This document shows, in pieces, positions 17,516 through 25,555 of a stretch of DNA of 64,000 bases. The first letter of the stretch is position 1. Every line of letters starts with the position of its first letter. Made by a program: the position numbers and the translations under genes. Under the pieces are notes generated by a model, which was not told the DNA's origin, ran no database searches, and saw only the letters and a list, made by a program, of their open reading frames with translations. This DNA comes from Quatrionicoccus australiensis (GTDB lineage: Bacteria; Pseudomonadota; Gammaproteobacteria; Burkholderiales; Rhodocyclaceae): contig NZ_JAHBAH010000001.1 of the NCBI RefSeq assembly GCF_020510425.1, positions 2,771,001 to 2,835,000 on the forward strand, in the 5' to 3' direction.

Positions 17516-17610
17516 TGTTGCGACGCAACACTTTTGCTTGCCCGTGTTTTGGCTCGATTTGACAAAGTTCAATCAAATCAATAAACTGCGATTTATGTTG
17601 CGGTGCAACA
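17516..17610 (+). promoter_or_regulatory. sigma-70 promoter flanked by two matching palindromic operators
   Basis: The 361-base gap 17388-17748 holds a strong sigma-70 promoter, TTGACA (17559-17564), 17-base spacer, TAAACT (17582-17587), directed at the transglycosylase gene. Two 6-3-6 palindromes share the same half-sites: TGTTGC-GAC-GCAACA at 17516-17530 and TGTTGC-GGT-GCAACA at 17596-17610. The first lies upstream of the -35 and the second covers the expected start point, with centres 80 bases apart. That is the geometry of a repressor acting at two operators. The leader then runs about 150 bases to the gene. The rest of the gap shows no gene. Confidence 0.65.
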
Positions 17611-17748
17611 CCGGGTTTTTCGGCGGCTGGACTAGCTGCCCTGCGGGTTTCGGGACGTTCCTCGTCCGCCCTTTTCGGTGTCGTATCCCCCTGTAACCGT
17701 TCGCTGTCGAAGATGTTTTTTCGCAGTGGCAACAGTGAAGGAGGTCAC

Positions 17749-18444
17749 ATGATCGCTTCTGCTACCCTTTCCCCCGCACTTCAGCGGGCTTGTTCTGTCC
17801 TCTATCTGGCGCTCCGGAAAATCCTGATGCTGGCCGGACTGATTTTCATCATCGCCCTGATCGGCCAGCAAAGTGGCCGTTTCAACCTGCTCGACAGTTT
17901 CATGGGCCTGGTTCCGTCATCCGAGGCCGCTGTTGCGGTCGAGGAAGAGTTGGCCGATCTCGCGGCCGAGCCGTCGCTGGGTTCTCTCAGTCCGCGCATG
18001 CGCGGTGCGCTGGATTACGTATCCAAGCGTTACCGGGTGGCCGACGAGGCCTTGCTGCCGATTTTTTCGACAGCGCAGGCCACGGCGCGCGAGTTGCATC
18101 TTGATCCGCTGCTAATCATCGCCGTCATCGGCGTTGAATCGGGCTTCAACCCGTTCTCGCAAAGCGTTGTCGGCGCCCAGGGCTTGATGCAGGTCATTCC
18201 CCGCTTTCATCTCGACAAGCTGCCGGAAGAGATCCCTAGTGCATCCTTTCTTGACCCGGTGACCAACGTCCAGGTCGGCGCTCGCGTTCTCAAGGAGTCG
18301 ATCCGTCGCAACGGTGGCCTGGAGGAAGGCCTGCAGCAGTTCGGCGGCGCCGTCAGCGATCCCGAGCGGCGTTACGCCGGCAAGGTGCTGGCCGAAAAGC
18401 AGCGTCTGGAACAGGCCGCACTGCGCCTGCGTACGACGACCTGA
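17749..18444 (+). CDS. membrane-anchored SLT-type lytic transglycosylase
   Basis: 231 residues from ATG 17749, which follows a perfect AAGGAGGT ribosome site; upstream in-frame ATG 17713 lacks one. One transmembrane helix (about residues 24-42) anchors it, then a linker of about 55 residues precedes an SLT domain with the catalytic Glu in GVESGFNPFSQSVVGAQGL, then VTNVQVGARVLKE and a C-terminal GGAVSDPERRYAGKVL. It would cleave peptidoglycan between MurNAc and GlcNAc on the periplasmic side. Its own promoter with two operators implies regulation apart from its neighbours. It converges on lnt with a 3-base gap. Confidence 0.9.
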   Translation: MIASATLSPALQRACSVLYLALRKILMLAGLIFIIALIGQQSGRFNLLDSFMGLVPSSEAAVAVEEELADLAAEPSLGSLSPRMRGALDYVSKRYRVADEALLPIFSTAQATARELHLDPLLIIAVIGVESGFNPFSQSVVGAQGLMQVIPRFHLDKLPEEIPSASFLDPVTNVQVGARVLKESIRRNGGLEEGLQQFGGAVSDPERRYAGKVLAEKQRLEQAALRLRTTT

Positions 18445-18447
18445 GCT

Positions 18448-19914
18448 TTAGCGCCGGCGCGGCCAGCGGCTGGCGAGCATAAACAAGCCGGCGAGCAGCA
18501 GGAAGCCGTAATTGCCGTAACGGATGAATGGCGTCGTGCCGCTGCGGGCGACGACCTCGCCCTGCAGCACGCCGGTCGTGAAGGCCGGCAGCACGGCCTG
18601 GATGTCGCCGCCGGCGGCGACGATCGCGGTCATCCCGGTATTGGTGGCGCGCAGCATCGGGCGGCCGGTTTCGGCGGCGCGCAACTGCGCGATCTGCAAA
18701 TGCTGCGGCTGGGCCAGCGAATGGCCGAACCAGGCGGTGTTCGACAGGTTGGCGAGGATGCCGGCCTGGGGCAGGGCGCGGATGATTTCCTCGCCGAAAA
18801 CGTCCTCGTAGCAGATGTTGACCGCTACGTGCTGGCCGGCCACGGCCAGCGGCGGCTGGCTTTCCGGGCCGCGCGAGAAGGCGGACAGCGGAATGTTGGC
18901 CTGCGCCATGATCCAGGCAAAACCGGCCGGGATGAATTCGCCGAATGGGACCAGGTGCTGCTTGCTGTAAACCTGGCTCGGTGAGGTGCCGAGACTGACC
19001 GCGCTGTTCCAGTAATGGTCGAGGTCGCCGGTCAGTGTGCCGGTGATCAGGTCGCCGCCATGGGCGCGCACGCTGCGCTGCAAGGCCTGCACATATTCCG
19101 GCGGCAGCTGGTCGATGAAGACCGGTAAAGCAGTTTCCGGGAGTATGGTCAGTTGCGCCGGATGCTGTTCAATCAGTTGCTGATAAAGATCCAGTGTCCG
19201 GAAGAAGGCTTCCGGACGGAATTTCATTTCCTGCGGCACGTTGCCCTGCACCAGCGCAACGCTGATCGGAGAACCGGCCGGTGTGGTCCATTCGATCTGG
19301 CGCAGGCCGAAACCGCCAGCGGCAAGAATGCAAAGTACCGGAACGCCGATGCGCCAGCGCAGCAGCAGGGCGCCGGCGAGTGCGACGAGCAGGCTCAGGC
19401 CATGCACGCCGAGCAGCGGCGCAAAACCGGCGAGCGGGCTGGGCGGCGCTTGCGAATAACCGAGGGCGAGCCAGGGAAAGCCGGTGAAAAGCCAGGTTCT
19501 GATCCAGTCGACCGTTGCGATCAGTGCAGCAAAGTAAAGTGCTTGTTGCCAGAAGGCTTCCGGTTGCCAGCGCTTGAACAGCCCTCCGGCCAGGGCGGGG
19601 AAGAGCGCCAGCACGGCACAGAACAGGAAGGCGGCAGTGCCGGCCAGCCACCAGGGCATGCCGCCGAAGACCGAGAGGCTGACATAAACCCAGGAAACCC
19701 CGGTCAGGAAGAAGCCGAGGCCGAAGGCCAGGCCGTTCAGTGCGGCCTGGCGGGTGTTGTCGGCGGCGACGAAAAGCGCGAACAGCACCAGCCAGACGAC
19801 CGGCGCCAGCCAGAACAACCCGAAGGGGGCAAAGCAGAGTACGCCGGCCGCACCGGTCAGGGCGGCCAGGGCCAGGCGGCGCGCGGCTCGCTCAGGCAGC
19901 CGGCTGATCAGCAC
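18448..19914 (-). CDS. lnt: apolipoprotein N-acyltransferase
   Basis: 488 residues from GTG 19914, overlapping corC by 23 bases; the frame is open further upstream but lies inside corC. About six N-terminal membrane helices precede a nitrilase-like domain with the catalytic triad Glu (LPETALP), Lys (YSKQHLVPFGEF) and Cys (NICYEDVFGE). It adds the third acyl chain to lipoproteins in the inner membrane. The last gene of the miaB-phoH-ybeY-corC-lnt operon. Confidence 0.94.
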   Translation of the reverse strand: MLISRLPERAARRLALAALTGAAGVLCFAPFGLFWLAPVVWLVLFALFVAADNTRQAALNGLAFGLGFFLTGVSWVYVSLSVFGGMPWWLAGTAAFLFCAVLALFPALAGGLFKRWQPEAFWQQALYFAALIATVDWIRTWLFTGFPWLALGYSQAPPSPLAGFAPLLGVHGLSLLVALAGALLLRWRIGVPVLCILAAGGFGLRQIEWTTPAGSPISVALVQGNVPQEMKFRPEAFFRTLDLYQQLIEQHPAQLTILPETALPVFIDQLPPEYVQALQRSVRAHGGDLITGTLTGDLDHYWNSAVSLGTSPSQVYSKQHLVPFGEFIPAGFAWIMAQANIPLSAFSRGPESQPPLAVAGQHVAVNICYEDVFGEEIIRALPQAGILANLSNTAWFGHSLAQPQHLQIAQLRAAETGRPMLRATNTGMTAIVAAGGDIQAVLPAFTTGVLQGEVVARSGTTPFIRYGNYGFLLLAGLFMLASRWPRRR

Positions 19915-20743
19915 CGGTCTGGGGCTTGATAACGTCGACGAGCAGCGTGTACAGCCGGCGGCTGTCGGCACGCAGGACCTGGAAGCGGATGCCGTCGATA
20001 TCGATGATTTCGTTGCGCTTCGGCACGCGACCGAGTTGGCGCAGGATCAGGCCGCCGACGGTGTCGAACTCCTCGTCGGAGAAGCTGGTCGTGAAGGCGG
20101 CGTTGAAATCCTCGATTTCGGTGCGTGCCTTGACGCGGTAGCGGCCGGTCGAGTCGAGGCGGATGTTGTCGTGCGCTTCGTCGAAGTCGTATTCGTCCTC
20201 GATGTCGCCGACGATCTGTTCGAGCACGTCTTCGATGGTGACCAGGCCAGCGACGCCGCCGTATTCATTGACGACGATGGCCATGTGGTTGCGCGAGACG
20301 CGGAATTCACGGAGCAGCACGTTGAGACGCTTCGATTCCGGAATGAACACGGCCGGGCGCAGCCAGTCGCGCAGGTCGAAGCTTTCTTCGGTCTGGATGC
20401 GCAGCAGGTCCTTGGCGAGCAGGACGCCGAGCACGTTGTCGCGGTCGCCGTCGACCACCGGAAAGCGCGAGTGCGCTGCTTCTATGACGACCGGGACGAT
20501 TTCGCTGAGGGGGTCTTCGACGTCGATGACGTCCATCTGGGCCCGCGGGATCATCACGTCGGTGACGCGGGTGTCGGAGGCGGCGAGCGCCCCTTCGATG
20601 ATGGTCAGCGCATCGGCGTCCATCAGGTTGCGCTCGTAAGCGCCATGCAGGATTTCCAGCAACTGCTCGCGGTCATCAGGCTCGCGCAGCAGCAGGGAAG
20701 TCAGTCGTTCGATAAAGCCGGGTTTATTACTGTCACTGTCCAT
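19892..20743 (-). CDS. corC: CorC-type CBS-pair protein (YbeX)
   Basis: A 283-residue soluble protein with two CBS domains (RVTDVMIPRAQMDVIDV, then YGGVAGLVTIEDVLEQIVGD) and a C-terminal CorC/HlyC transporter-associated domain (DSTGRYRVKARTEIEDFN...GGLILRQLGRVPKRNE). It lacks the CNNM membrane domain present in its paralogue at 43.5-44.7 kb. In enterobacteria the equivalent YbeX/CorC affects magnesium efflux and ribosome maturation. Placed between ybeY and lnt, the usual operon order. Confidence 0.92.
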   Translation of the reverse strand: MDSDSNKPGFIERLTSLLLREPDDREQLLEILHGAYERNLMDADALTIIEGALAASDTRVTDVMIPRAQMDVIDVEDPLSEIVPVVIEAAHSRFPVVDGDRDNVLGVLLAKDLLRIQTEESFDLRDWLRPAVFIPESKRLNVLLREFRVSRNHMAIVVNEYGGVAGLVTIEDVLEQIVGDIEDEYDFDEAHDNIRLDSTGRYRVKARTEIEDFNAAFTTSFSDEEFDTVGGLILRQLGRVPKRNEIIDIDGIRFQVLRADSRRLYTLLVDVIKPQTGADQPAA

Positions 20744-20748
20744 AATGT

Positions 20749-21192
20749 TTAAACCGCATACGGGTCTGGATAACCCATCGCGGCGAGAATCTCCTTTTCT
20801 TCATCTTCCATGGCTTCGGCATCAGCGTCGTTTTCGTGATCCCAGCCCTGCAAATGCAGCATACCATGCACCACCAGATGGGCGTAATGCGCTACCAGCG
20901 GCTTGTTCTGCTCACTGGCCTCGCGCGCCACCACCGTCGGACAGATGACCAGGTCACCCATCACCAGCGGTTCGGTGTCGTACGGAAAAGACAGCACGTT
21001 GGTCGCGTAGTCCTTGCCGCGATACTCGTTGTTCAGTGCCTGGCCTTCGTCGGCATCGACCAGGCGGATGGTCACTTCGCCACCGCCGACCAGCGCGGCG
21101 CGCGCCCAGCGGACAAAATCCGCCCGCAAGGGTAAGCCCTCGCGGTTACAGGCATATTGCACGGAGAGATTAAGACGTTTGCTTGGATTCAT
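20749..21192 (-). CDS. ybeY: endoribonuclease YbeY (rRNA maturation factor)
   Basis: 147 residues from ATG 21192, overlapping the phoH end by 23 bases. The zinc-binding signature [11 protein letters not shown] (H-x3-H-x5-H) identifies YbeY, a single-strand endonuclease involved in 16S rRNA 3'-end maturation and 70S quality control. The central [19 protein letters not shown] is also typical. Co-operonic with phoH, a conserved pairing. Confidence 0.95.
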   Translation of the reverse strand: MNPSKRLNLSVQYACNREGLPLRADFVRWARAALVGGGEVTIRLVDADEGQALNNEYRGKDYATNVLSFPYDTEPLVMGDLVICPTVVAREASEQNKPLVAHYAHLVVHGMLHLQGWDHENDADAEAMEDEEKEILAAMGYPDPYAV

Positions 21193-22177
21193 AGGCGGCA
21201 ACGATGCGGGCGACCAACGGGTGGCGCACGACATCTTCCTTCTGGAATTCGGTAAAGGCCAGGCCGCGGACATTCTGCAGGATGTCGCGCGCTTCGCGCA
21301 GGCCGCTCTTGTGACCCTTGGGCAGGTCGATCTGGGTGATGTCGCCGGTGACGACCGCCTTGGCGCCGATGCCGATGCGGGTCAGAAACATCTTCATCTG
21401 CTCCGGCGTCGTGTTCTGCGCTTCGTCGAGGATGATGAAGGCGTGGTTCAGCGTGCGGCCGCGCATGAAGGCGAGCGGCGCGATCTCGATGGCACGCTTT
21501 TCGTAGAGCTTGCTGACGCGGTCGGCGCCCATCAGGTCGTAGAGTGCGTCGTAGAGCGGGCGCAGATACGGGTCGATCTTTTGCGTCAGGTCGCCGGGCA
21601 GGAAGCCGAGGCGTTCGCCGGCTTCAACCGCCGGCCGGGTCAGGATGATGCGTTCGACCAGGTCGCGCTCGAAGGCGTCGACGGCACTGGCGACGGCGAG
21701 ATAGGTCTTGCCGGTGCCGGCCGGGCCGATGCCGAAGGTGATGTCGTGCTCCTGGATCGCCTTCAGGTAGGCGACCTGGCGCGGCGTGCGACCGTGCAGG
21801 TCGGTCTTGCGTGTGATCAGCTGCGGGCCGTCGGTGATGCTGCCCGGCGTGATGCGCCGGACCGGGCCGTTGGTGAATTGGACCAGGCCGAGCTGGATTT
21901 CATCGACCGACAGCGGCTGGCGCGCCATGCCGTAGAAGTGGCGCAGCGCGTCAGCGGTCAACTGCGCTTTTTCGCCCAAAATGCTGAAGCGCTCGTTGCG
22001 CCGGCGAATGACGACATCGAAGCCGGTTTCGATCTGGCGGATGTTCTCGTCGAGCGGGCCGCACAAATTGGCCAGCAAAACGTTGTCGACCGGGGCGAGT
22101 GCAAACGCCACCGGCTTCTGCTTCGGGGCGGGTTTGGCGGCTGCCGCCTTGGTGCCGCTACTCTTCGCGGATGACAA
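21170..22177 (-). CDS. ybeZ: PhoH-like ATPase (YbeZ)
   Basis: A 335-residue PhoH-family NTPase. Walker A is [12 protein letters not shown] near residue 145 and Walker B is FIILDEAQN; the N-terminal KH-like region precedes it. YbeZ binds YbeY and is thought to act as an RNA helicase or ATPase partner in rRNA processing. Its start overlaps the end of miaB by 20 bases and its end overlaps ybeY by 23 bases, consistent with tight co-translation. Confidence 0.94.
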   Translation of the reverse strand: MSSAKSSGTKAAAAKPAPKQKPVAFALAPVDNVLLANLCGPLDENIRQIETGFDVVIRRRNERFSILGEKAQLTADALRHFYGMARQPLSVDEIQLGLVQFTNGPVRRITPGSITDGPQLITRKTDLHGRTPRQVAYLKAIQEHDITFGIGPAGTGKTYLAVASAVDAFERDLVERIILTRPAVEAGERLGFLPGDLTQKIDPYLRPLYDALYDLMGADRVSKLYEKRAIEIAPLAFMRGRTLNHAFIILDEAQNTTPEQMKMFLTRIGIGAKAVVTGDITQIDLPKGHKSGLREARDILQNVRGLAFTEFQKEDVVRHPLVARIVAAYESKQTS

Positions 22178-23495
22178 TTTCGCCCCTCAAGGTATGCGAC
22201 AGCACGCCGGTGATGCGGACATCGACGAAGGTGTTGATCAGACGGGGATTGCCGCCGAAATTGACGATGCGGTTGTTGTCGGTGCGTCCGGCCAGTTCGT
22301 GTACGTCTTTCTTCGACGTACCTTCGACCAGCACGCGCTGGATGCTGCCGACCATGGCCTGGCTGATCACCTGCGACTGCTCGTCGATGCGCTTTTGCAG
22401 GCGCAGCAGACGCGCCGACTTGACCTCGGTCGGCGTCGTGTCTTCCATCTCGATCGCCGGCGTGCCGGGGCGCGGACTGTAGAGGAAGGAGAAGGAACTG
22501 TCGAAGCCGACATCCTCGATCAGCTTCATGGTCTTCTCGAAGTCCTCGTCCGTCTCGCCGGGGAAGCCGACGATGAAGTCCGAAGAAATCGAAATCTCCG
22601 GGCGCGCTGCGCGCAGCTTGCGGATGATCGACTTGTACTCGATGCTCATGTAGCCGCGCTTCATCGCCGCCAGCACGCGGTCGGAACCGGCCTGCACGGG
22701 CAGATGCAGGTGCGAGACCAGCTTGGGCACGGTGCGGTAGGTGTCGATCAGGCGGTCCGACATCTCGCGCGGATGCGAGGTGGTGTAGCGGATGCGCTCG
22801 ATGCCGGGAATCTCGGCGATGTATTCGATGAGCAGTGCGAGGTCGGCCTTCTCTTCGCTGCCTTCCATGTCGCCGCGGTAGGCATTGACGTTCTGGCCGA
22901 GCAACGTGACTTCGCCGACGCCGTTCGCAGCCAGGTCGGCCACCTCGGTCAGGACGTCGTTGAACGGCCGGGAAACCTCGCCGCCGCGCGTGTAGGGCAC
23001 GATGCAGAAGGTGCAGAACTTGGAGCAGCCTTCCATGATCGAGACGAAAGCCGAAGCGTCCTTGATCTCGGACGGCGGCATCGCGTCGAATTTCTCGATT
23101 TCCGGGAAGGAGACATCGACCGCCGCCTTGCCGCTGCTCTTGCGGTCGGCAATCAACTGCGGCAGGCGGTGCAGCGTCTGCGGTCCGAATACGATATCGA
23201 CGTAGGGCGCGCGCGCCACGATGGCGTCGCCTTCCTGGCTGGCGACGCAGCCGCCGACGCCGATCACCAGGTTCGGGTTGAGCTTTTTCAGGTGGCGCAC
23301 CCGGCCCAGGTCGTGAAAAACCTTCTCCTGCGCCTTCTCGCGCACTGAGCAGGTGTTGAACAGGATGATGTCGGCTTCTTCCGGGTTGTCGGTCTTGACG
23401 ATTTCCTCGGAGGCGTTGAGCACGTCGGCCATCTTGTCCGAATCGTACTCATTCATCTGGCACCCGAAAGTGCGGATGAACAATTTTTTTACCAT
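22158..23495 (-). CDS. miaB: tRNA-2-methylthio-N6-isopentenyladenosine synthase
   Basis: 445 residues from ATG 23495. It is a radical-SAM methylthiotransferase with two 4Fe-4S sites: the N-terminal cysteines ([21 protein letters not shown]) and the SAM-binding CSKFCTFC, followed by a TRAM domain. It modifies A37 of tRNAs that read UNN codons. First gene of the miaB-ybeZ-ybeY-corC-lnt operon. A TATAAT on the minus strand (23563-23558) with a poor -35 probably forms its promoter, back to back with the tRNA-Met promoter. Confidence 0.96.
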   Translation of the reverse strand: MVKKLFIRTFGCQMNEYDSDKMADVLNASEEIVKTDNPEEADIILFNTCSVREKAQEKVFHDLGRVRHLKKLNPNLVIGVGGCVASQEGDAIVARAPYVDIVFGPQTLHRLPQLIADRKSSGKAAVDVSFPEIEKFDAMPPSEIKDASAFVSIMEGCSKFCTFCIVPYTRGGEVSRPFNDVLTEVADLAANGVGEVTLLGQNVNAYRGDMEGSEEKADLALLIEYIAEIPGIERIRYTTSHPREMSDRLIDTYRTVPKLVSHLHLPVQAGSDRVLAAMKRGYMSIEYKSIIRKLRAARPEISISSDFIVGFPGETDEDFEKTMKLIEDVGFDSSFSFLYSPRPGTPAIEMEDTTPTEVKSARLLRLQKRIDEQSQVISQAMVGSIQRVLVEGTSKKDVHELAGRTDNNRIVNFGGNPRLINTFVDVRITGVLSHTLRGEIVIREE

Positions 23496-23578
23496 GGATA
23501 AACTACTTTGCAATCAGGGGTTACCGGCGCAGCGGATGGCAACCGGGAAAGGTCGCCATTATAACCGAGCAAAACTCG

Positions 23579-23608
23579 TTGACCGGATAACGCCGCCCAA
23601 ACTATAAT
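23579..23608 (+). promoter_or_regulatory. tRNA-Met promoter
   Basis: TTGACC (23579-23584), an 18-base spacer, and a perfect TATAAT (23603-23608) place the transcript start about 10 bases before the tRNA. Confidence 0.75.
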
Positions 23609-23625
23609 CCGCGCCCTTGAAGCGT

Positions 23626-23702
23626 GGTGATGTAGCTCAGTCGGTTAGAGCGATGGATTCATAACCCATAGGTCGGCAGTTCGATTCTGCCCATCACCAC
23701 CA
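23626..23702 (+). tRNA. tRNA-Met (CAU)
   Basis: A 77-base cloverleaf with acceptor GGTGATG pairing with CATCACC, D-arm TAGCTCAG..GAGC, anticodon CAT at 23660-23662, T-arm GGCAG-TTCGATT-CTGCC and encoded 3' CCA. The D-arm and anticodon stem do not carry the three consecutive G-C pairs of an initiator tRNA, so it is the elongator type (an Ile-lysidine tRNA is possible but less likely given the stem sequence). Its 3' 20 bases are repeated imperfectly at 33192-33211, marking it as the integration site of the adjoining island. Confidence 0.92.
23683..23702 (+). repeat. left attachment-site repeat (3' end of tRNA-Met)
   Basis: The last 20 bases of the tRNA match 33192-33211 at 17 of 20 positions, and both copies are followed by GCAAAA(A)GCCC and a hairpin terminator. 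This is the pattern left by tRNA-targeting integration. Confidence 0.6.
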
Positions 23703-23717
23703 ACAGATACAAGCAAA

Positions 23718-23745
23718 AGCCCAGCCCTCACCGGCTGGGCTTTTT
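23718..23745 (+). terminator. Rho-independent terminator after tRNA-Met
   Basis: AGCCCAGCC (23718-23726) pairs with GGCTGGGCT (23733-23741) around a 6-base loop, followed by TTTTT. Confidence 0.85.
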
Positions 23746-23820
23746 GCTGTCTGGTGAATTTCTGGTTCTGGTCAGGTCGGGCGCGATCCAGTTTGGTCCT
23801 GTTTCGGCAAGGTGTGAATA

Positions 23821-23846
23821 GGGTTCGATTCCCATTGCCCGCTCCA
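23821..23846 (+). pseudogene. 3' fragment of a tRNA-Gly gene (attachment-site scar)
   Basis: The 26 bases from GGGTTCGATTCCC to GCCCGCTCCA have the T-loop, acceptor strand and CCA of a tRNA-Gly (UCC/CCC type). Pairing of the T-stem stops exactly at 23821: positions 23819-23820 no longer match 23834-23835, and no D-arm, anticodon arm or 5' acceptor strand exists upstream. This is what remains when an element carries or deposits only the 3' end of its target tRNA. Confidence 0.6.
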
Positions 23847-23886
23847 GATAAATTTTTCGCAGGTTGTTGATTTGCAAAAGAAAAAT

Positions 23887-23911
23887 CCAACCGAGACCGG
23901 TTGGCTTTTTT
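23887..23911. terminator. bidirectional terminator at the end of the restriction-HipA operon
   Basis: CCAACCG (23887-23893) pairs with CGGTTGG (23898-23904), loop AGAC. TTTTTT follows on the plus strand, and ATTTTT on the minus strand, where it would end the operon whose last stop is at 23984. Confidence 0.7.
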
Positions 23912-23983
23912 GTCGTCTGGTCAATATCTGGTCAGAGCCAGATCAAGCGCTTTCCACACCGATCTAGCTCAGGCTAAGTGATT

Positions 23984-24817
23984 TCAGATCGTGGCGAACT
24001 TCAAAATCCCGTTTTCGTCGTTTGCAGGTACAACCTGGACATCGATCATGACGAGGTCGTCACGAATTTCGGTGAACGCATCGTAGGCATTGGTACCAGC
24101 CTGCGGTGCGGTGACCGGGAAAAGAACGTCTTCTGGCAAGGCATTGCGCTTACGTAGGCGACGTACTTTGTCTACCCATTGCCCGCCGTGGTTCAGTATC
24201 TTGGTGGTGTCACCCTGCGCTAAGTAAAGCGGCTTGATGATCCGTTGCGCTTTGCCTTCAGCCATTAGTACGAAGGGGAAGTTTACGGCGAAATCAGGAG
24301 TGCCGATTTTCTCGCGCTGATACTTGGTGCCCATCTGTTCACGGAAAAGCAGTTTGCGGACCGTGCTTTCCAGCAGGCGCTCTTGATATTCCTTGGTGAC
24401 AAAATTGCGTTCAATGTAATGATCAAACAGTTCCCCAAGCTTTTCCTTGGGGTTGTCGGCCAGCACTACGCGTTGCTCGGCAAACTGCAGCATCGCTTCT
24501 CGGGGGCGGACGAGCTCGGTAAAAAGATTTCGGGCAAGTTGAATATCCGGCCGAGTTTTGCGGCCATCCAATGCCAATCTACGCAACTCTCCGGCAAAAC
24601 GGTCTAGTTCTTCCTTAAAAAGCCCCTTGCCATCCAAGTAAACCTTGCGGTCAAGCTGGTGGAAAAACCGGGTAATGTGACCGTAGTGTTTCAATAGGCG
24701 GAAACCGAAAAAGCGTGCCTCGGGCGCTATCATAACGATACCCACATTGGCGAACTCGCCCGTTTCAACGAACGGACGAAAGCGCAGCAGGGCATATTGG
24801 CAGGCAAACTTTTTCAC
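23984..24817 (-). CDS. DUF3037 domain-containing protein
   Basis: 277 residues from GTG 24817, which overlaps the HipA-like stop as GTGA and has GGGA at a good distance; an ATG at 24859 is also in frame. The N-terminus KKFACQYALLRFRPFVETGEFANVGIV is typical of DUF3037. The remainder is charged and helical with no motif I recognise. In known genomes DUF3037 genes are frequently paired with short HipA-like kinase genes, and that pairing is present here. Function unknown; it may be the partner or regulator of the kinase. Last gene of the five-gene island operon. Confidence 0.8.
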   Translation of the reverse strand: MKKFACQYALLRFRPFVETGEFANVGIVMIAPEARFFGFRLLKHYGHITRFFHQLDRKVYLDGKGLFKEELDRFAGELRRLALDGRKTRPDIQLARNLFTELVRPREAMLQFAEQRVVLADNPKEKLGELFDHYIERNFVTKEYQERLLESTVRKLLFREQMGTKYQREKIGTPDFAVNFPFVLMAEGKAQRIIKPLYLAQGDTTKILNHGGQWVDKVRRLRKRNALPEDVLFPVTAPQAGTNAYDAFTEIRDDLVMIDVQVVPANDENGILKFATI

Positions 24818-25554
24818 GGTGTATCCCAAAAATCTTTCCGGTGGCAGCGTTCCAGACAAGTAACGATTTCATCCCAAGTCACATCGGCCGGGACGCCTTC
24901 GTCAACAAACCACCAAGAATCGGGGATGTTAACACGGATATCTGGCAACTTGGCTAAGGCAGCAACCAGCTTGGTTCTGTACCGGTCTCGTTCGACATGA
25001 TCACTGAAAACCTGGTTCCAGTGGTCGGCAAAAACATGGGAGGCCAGGAAGTTTTCGATGTTGAAGTCCGGATCAAAAGCCTGATTGTGGTCGATCACCA
25101 CAAGGCCACCTGCCTGCATATCCCACAGCAGATTGGGGTTGCCGCCGCGCTCAGTAAGGTGTCGATCCTCGTTGTGCACCCACCAATCGAAGACCAAGAT
25201 ATCCGTTGCATGTTCCGGGGAGACCAAGTTCCGCGTTGTTACGGTCAACTCCTGCGGGTGCGACAATTCCCGCGAAGCGAACACAATGCCACACCCTAGA
25301 TCGTTGATCTCCGGAAATATCTGTGCATCAACCAATTCAATTGGAACTTCGGCCAAGGCATATTCAGCGATAGGTAGACCAAAGGCAGTCGCCAGCTGGG
25401 CGGCAACCCATTCGCATATCTGACTGCGCCGGCCAGCGCCTTTGCCCTTGGCGTAATACAGGACGCCGTCATCACCCCGGCAGACAAAAGGTCGGGTAAC
25501 GCCCTGTTCAGAGCGTCGCAAAATTTCCTCGATGACGACGGTAGGTTCGCTCAC
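24814..25554 (-). CDS. short HipA-like kinase
   Basis: 246 residues from GTG 25554, one base after the hsdS stop, with GGAGG inside the end of hsdS as ribosome site. It has the HipA-type kinase core: a likely ATP-binding Lys36 (YYAKGK), the catalytic loop HNEDRH (127-132, matching the NxDRH of HipA) and a metal-binding Asp155 (VVIDHNQAFD). It is about half the length of classical HipA and lacks its N-terminal domain; no HipB-like DNA-binding partner is adjacent. HipA kinases phosphorylate targets such as glutamyl-tRNA synthetase; the target here is unknown. The location suggests a defence role, possibly a second-line toxin. Confidence 0.82.
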   Translation of the reverse strand: MSEPTVVIEEILRRSEQGVTRPFVCRGDDGVLYYAKGKGAGRRSQICEWVAAQLATAFGLPIAEYALAEVPIELVDAQIFPEINDLGCGIVFASRELSHPQELTVTTRNLVSPEHATDILVFDWWVHNEDRHLTERGGNPNLLWDMQAGGLVVIDHNQAFDPDFNIENFLASHVFADHWNQVFSDHVERDRYRTKLVAALAKLPDIRVNIPDSWWFVDEGVPADVTWDEIVTCLERCHRKDFWDTP

Positions 25555-25555
25555 G

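Larger units (their letters stand above)
23749..23934 (+). repeat. two diverged copies of a CTGGT-rich sequence next to tRNA ends
   Basis: After each of two tRNA 3' ends and its hairpin comes the same sequence type: GTCTGGTGAATTTCTGGT at 23749-23766 and GTCTGGTCAATATCTGGT at 23914-23931, 16 of 18 identical. The CTGGT repeats could be arm sites for a lost tyrosine integrase. This suggests two stacked integration junctions. Confidence 0.45.

Noticed and set aside
23773..23846. An intact second tRNA (Gly)
   Set aside because: Only the T-loop, acceptor 3' strand and CCA are present. There is no 5' acceptor strand, D-arm or anticodon arm.
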